NCBI GenBank assembly: GCA_030429345.1
Contig: JAUIFJ010000029.1
Span: forward strand, 1 to 44,531
Length of the DNA stretch: 44,531 nt
Direction: 5' to 3'
From: a bacterium
Lineage (GTDB): Bacteria; CAIWAD01
Shown here: positions 44,427 to 44,531 of the stretch, in pieces
Layout: each line of letters begins with the position of its first letter
Position numbering within the stretch: the stretch's first letter is position 1
Notes under the pieces: generated by a model
The model's input: only the letters and a program-made list of their open reading frames with translations
Told to the model about the DNA's origin: nothing
Database searches by the model: none
Translations under genes and position numbers: made by a program

Positions 44427-44531
44427 CCAGGCGGCGTCCTACTCTCCCACACAATCGCTCATGCAGTACCATCGGCGCTGGCGGGCTTAACTGCTCTGTT
44501 CGGGATGGGAAGAGGTGTCTCCCCGCCGCCA
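44427..44531 (-). rRNA. rrf: 5S ribosomal RNA, 5' end cut by the window
   Basis: The minus strand shows conserved 5S blocks in order: CCCATCCCGAACAGAG, GTTAAGCCC, AGCGCCGATGGTACTG and GTGGGAGAGTAGGACG. The 3' end CGCCGCCTGG pairs with the TGGCGGCG seen at the window edge, so only a few 5' bases are missing (105 of about 110-117). The 23S and 16S genes should lie beyond the right edge, read leftwards. Confidence 0.95.

Overview
This is a GC-rich bacterial chromosome segment (roughly 60-65% GC by eye), most consistent with a member of the FCB superphylum (Bacteroidetes/KSB1/Krumholzibacteria-like lineages). The reasons are two secreted proteins with C-terminal type IX-secretion-like sorting domains, an Mrp ATPase without the C-terminal CxxC (a form I associate with Bacteroidetes), an isolated beta-barrel protein with a terminal Phe, and frequent good Shine-Dalgarno sites with ATGA-type stop/start overlaps. 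No phage, plasmid, IS or CRISPR signature was seen. A 5S rRNA runs off the right edge, so an rRNA operon probably lies to the right and is read leftwards.

Layout. 1-606: a tandem intergenic repeat (units of 292 and 275 bp plus a partial third) carrying terminator-like hairpins. 0.7-3.8 kb: outer-membrane barrel protein, Mrp ATPase, SprT-like protease. 3.8-4.75 kb: an apparently empty gap that I read as a small sigma-54 locus, with two very short related membrane peptides, each behind its own -24/-12 promoter, ended by a perfect terminator. 4.8-10.4 kb: a three-gene respiratory operon read leftwards. It encodes a CbcL-like c-b-c fusion cytochrome, an NHL-repeat protein and an 18-haem cytochrome, suggesting a quinol-to-periplasm electron route. 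10.7-13.9 kb: an overlapping operon STAS - RsbU phosphatase - coaD - pta, linking partner-switch signalling to CoA/acetyl-phosphate metabolism. 14.1-18.6 kb: galT-glgA, facing an esterase and a ROK sugar kinase (carbohydrate storage and sugar use). 18.7-20.9 kb: a YtrA-type GntR regulator with an ABC exporter. 21.2-26.3 kb: FmdB zinc ribbon, methyltransferase, NagZ-like GH3 hydrolase, and an enlarged GlmS-like amidotransferase whose catalytic Cys is internal. 26.4-31.4 kb: two secreted proteins with sorting domains, convergent on a shared terminator. 32-36 kb: a small Cys-rich protein, a hybrid histidine kinase and a hypothetical protein. 36-39.9 kb: a permuted ADP-forming acyl-CoA synthetase and a Rossmann-fold protein. 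40.2-42.9 kb: the feoA-feoB-FeoB-associated operon for ferrous iron uptake, which would supply a haem-rich cell. 43-44.4 kb: PIN-PhoH ATPase, then 5S rRNA.

The genes suggest an anaerobic or facultative heterotroph. It would store glycogen, make ATP through acetyl-phosphate and acyl-CoA (Pta plus ADP-forming synthetase), import ferrous iron and pass electrons to multihaem cytochromes. The least explained part is the sigma-54 double-micropeptide locus at 3.9-4.75 kb. Other points of interest are the tripartite cytochrome with unusual haem motifs, the GlmS variant with a predicted propeptide, and the over-represented palindrome GTATAC.
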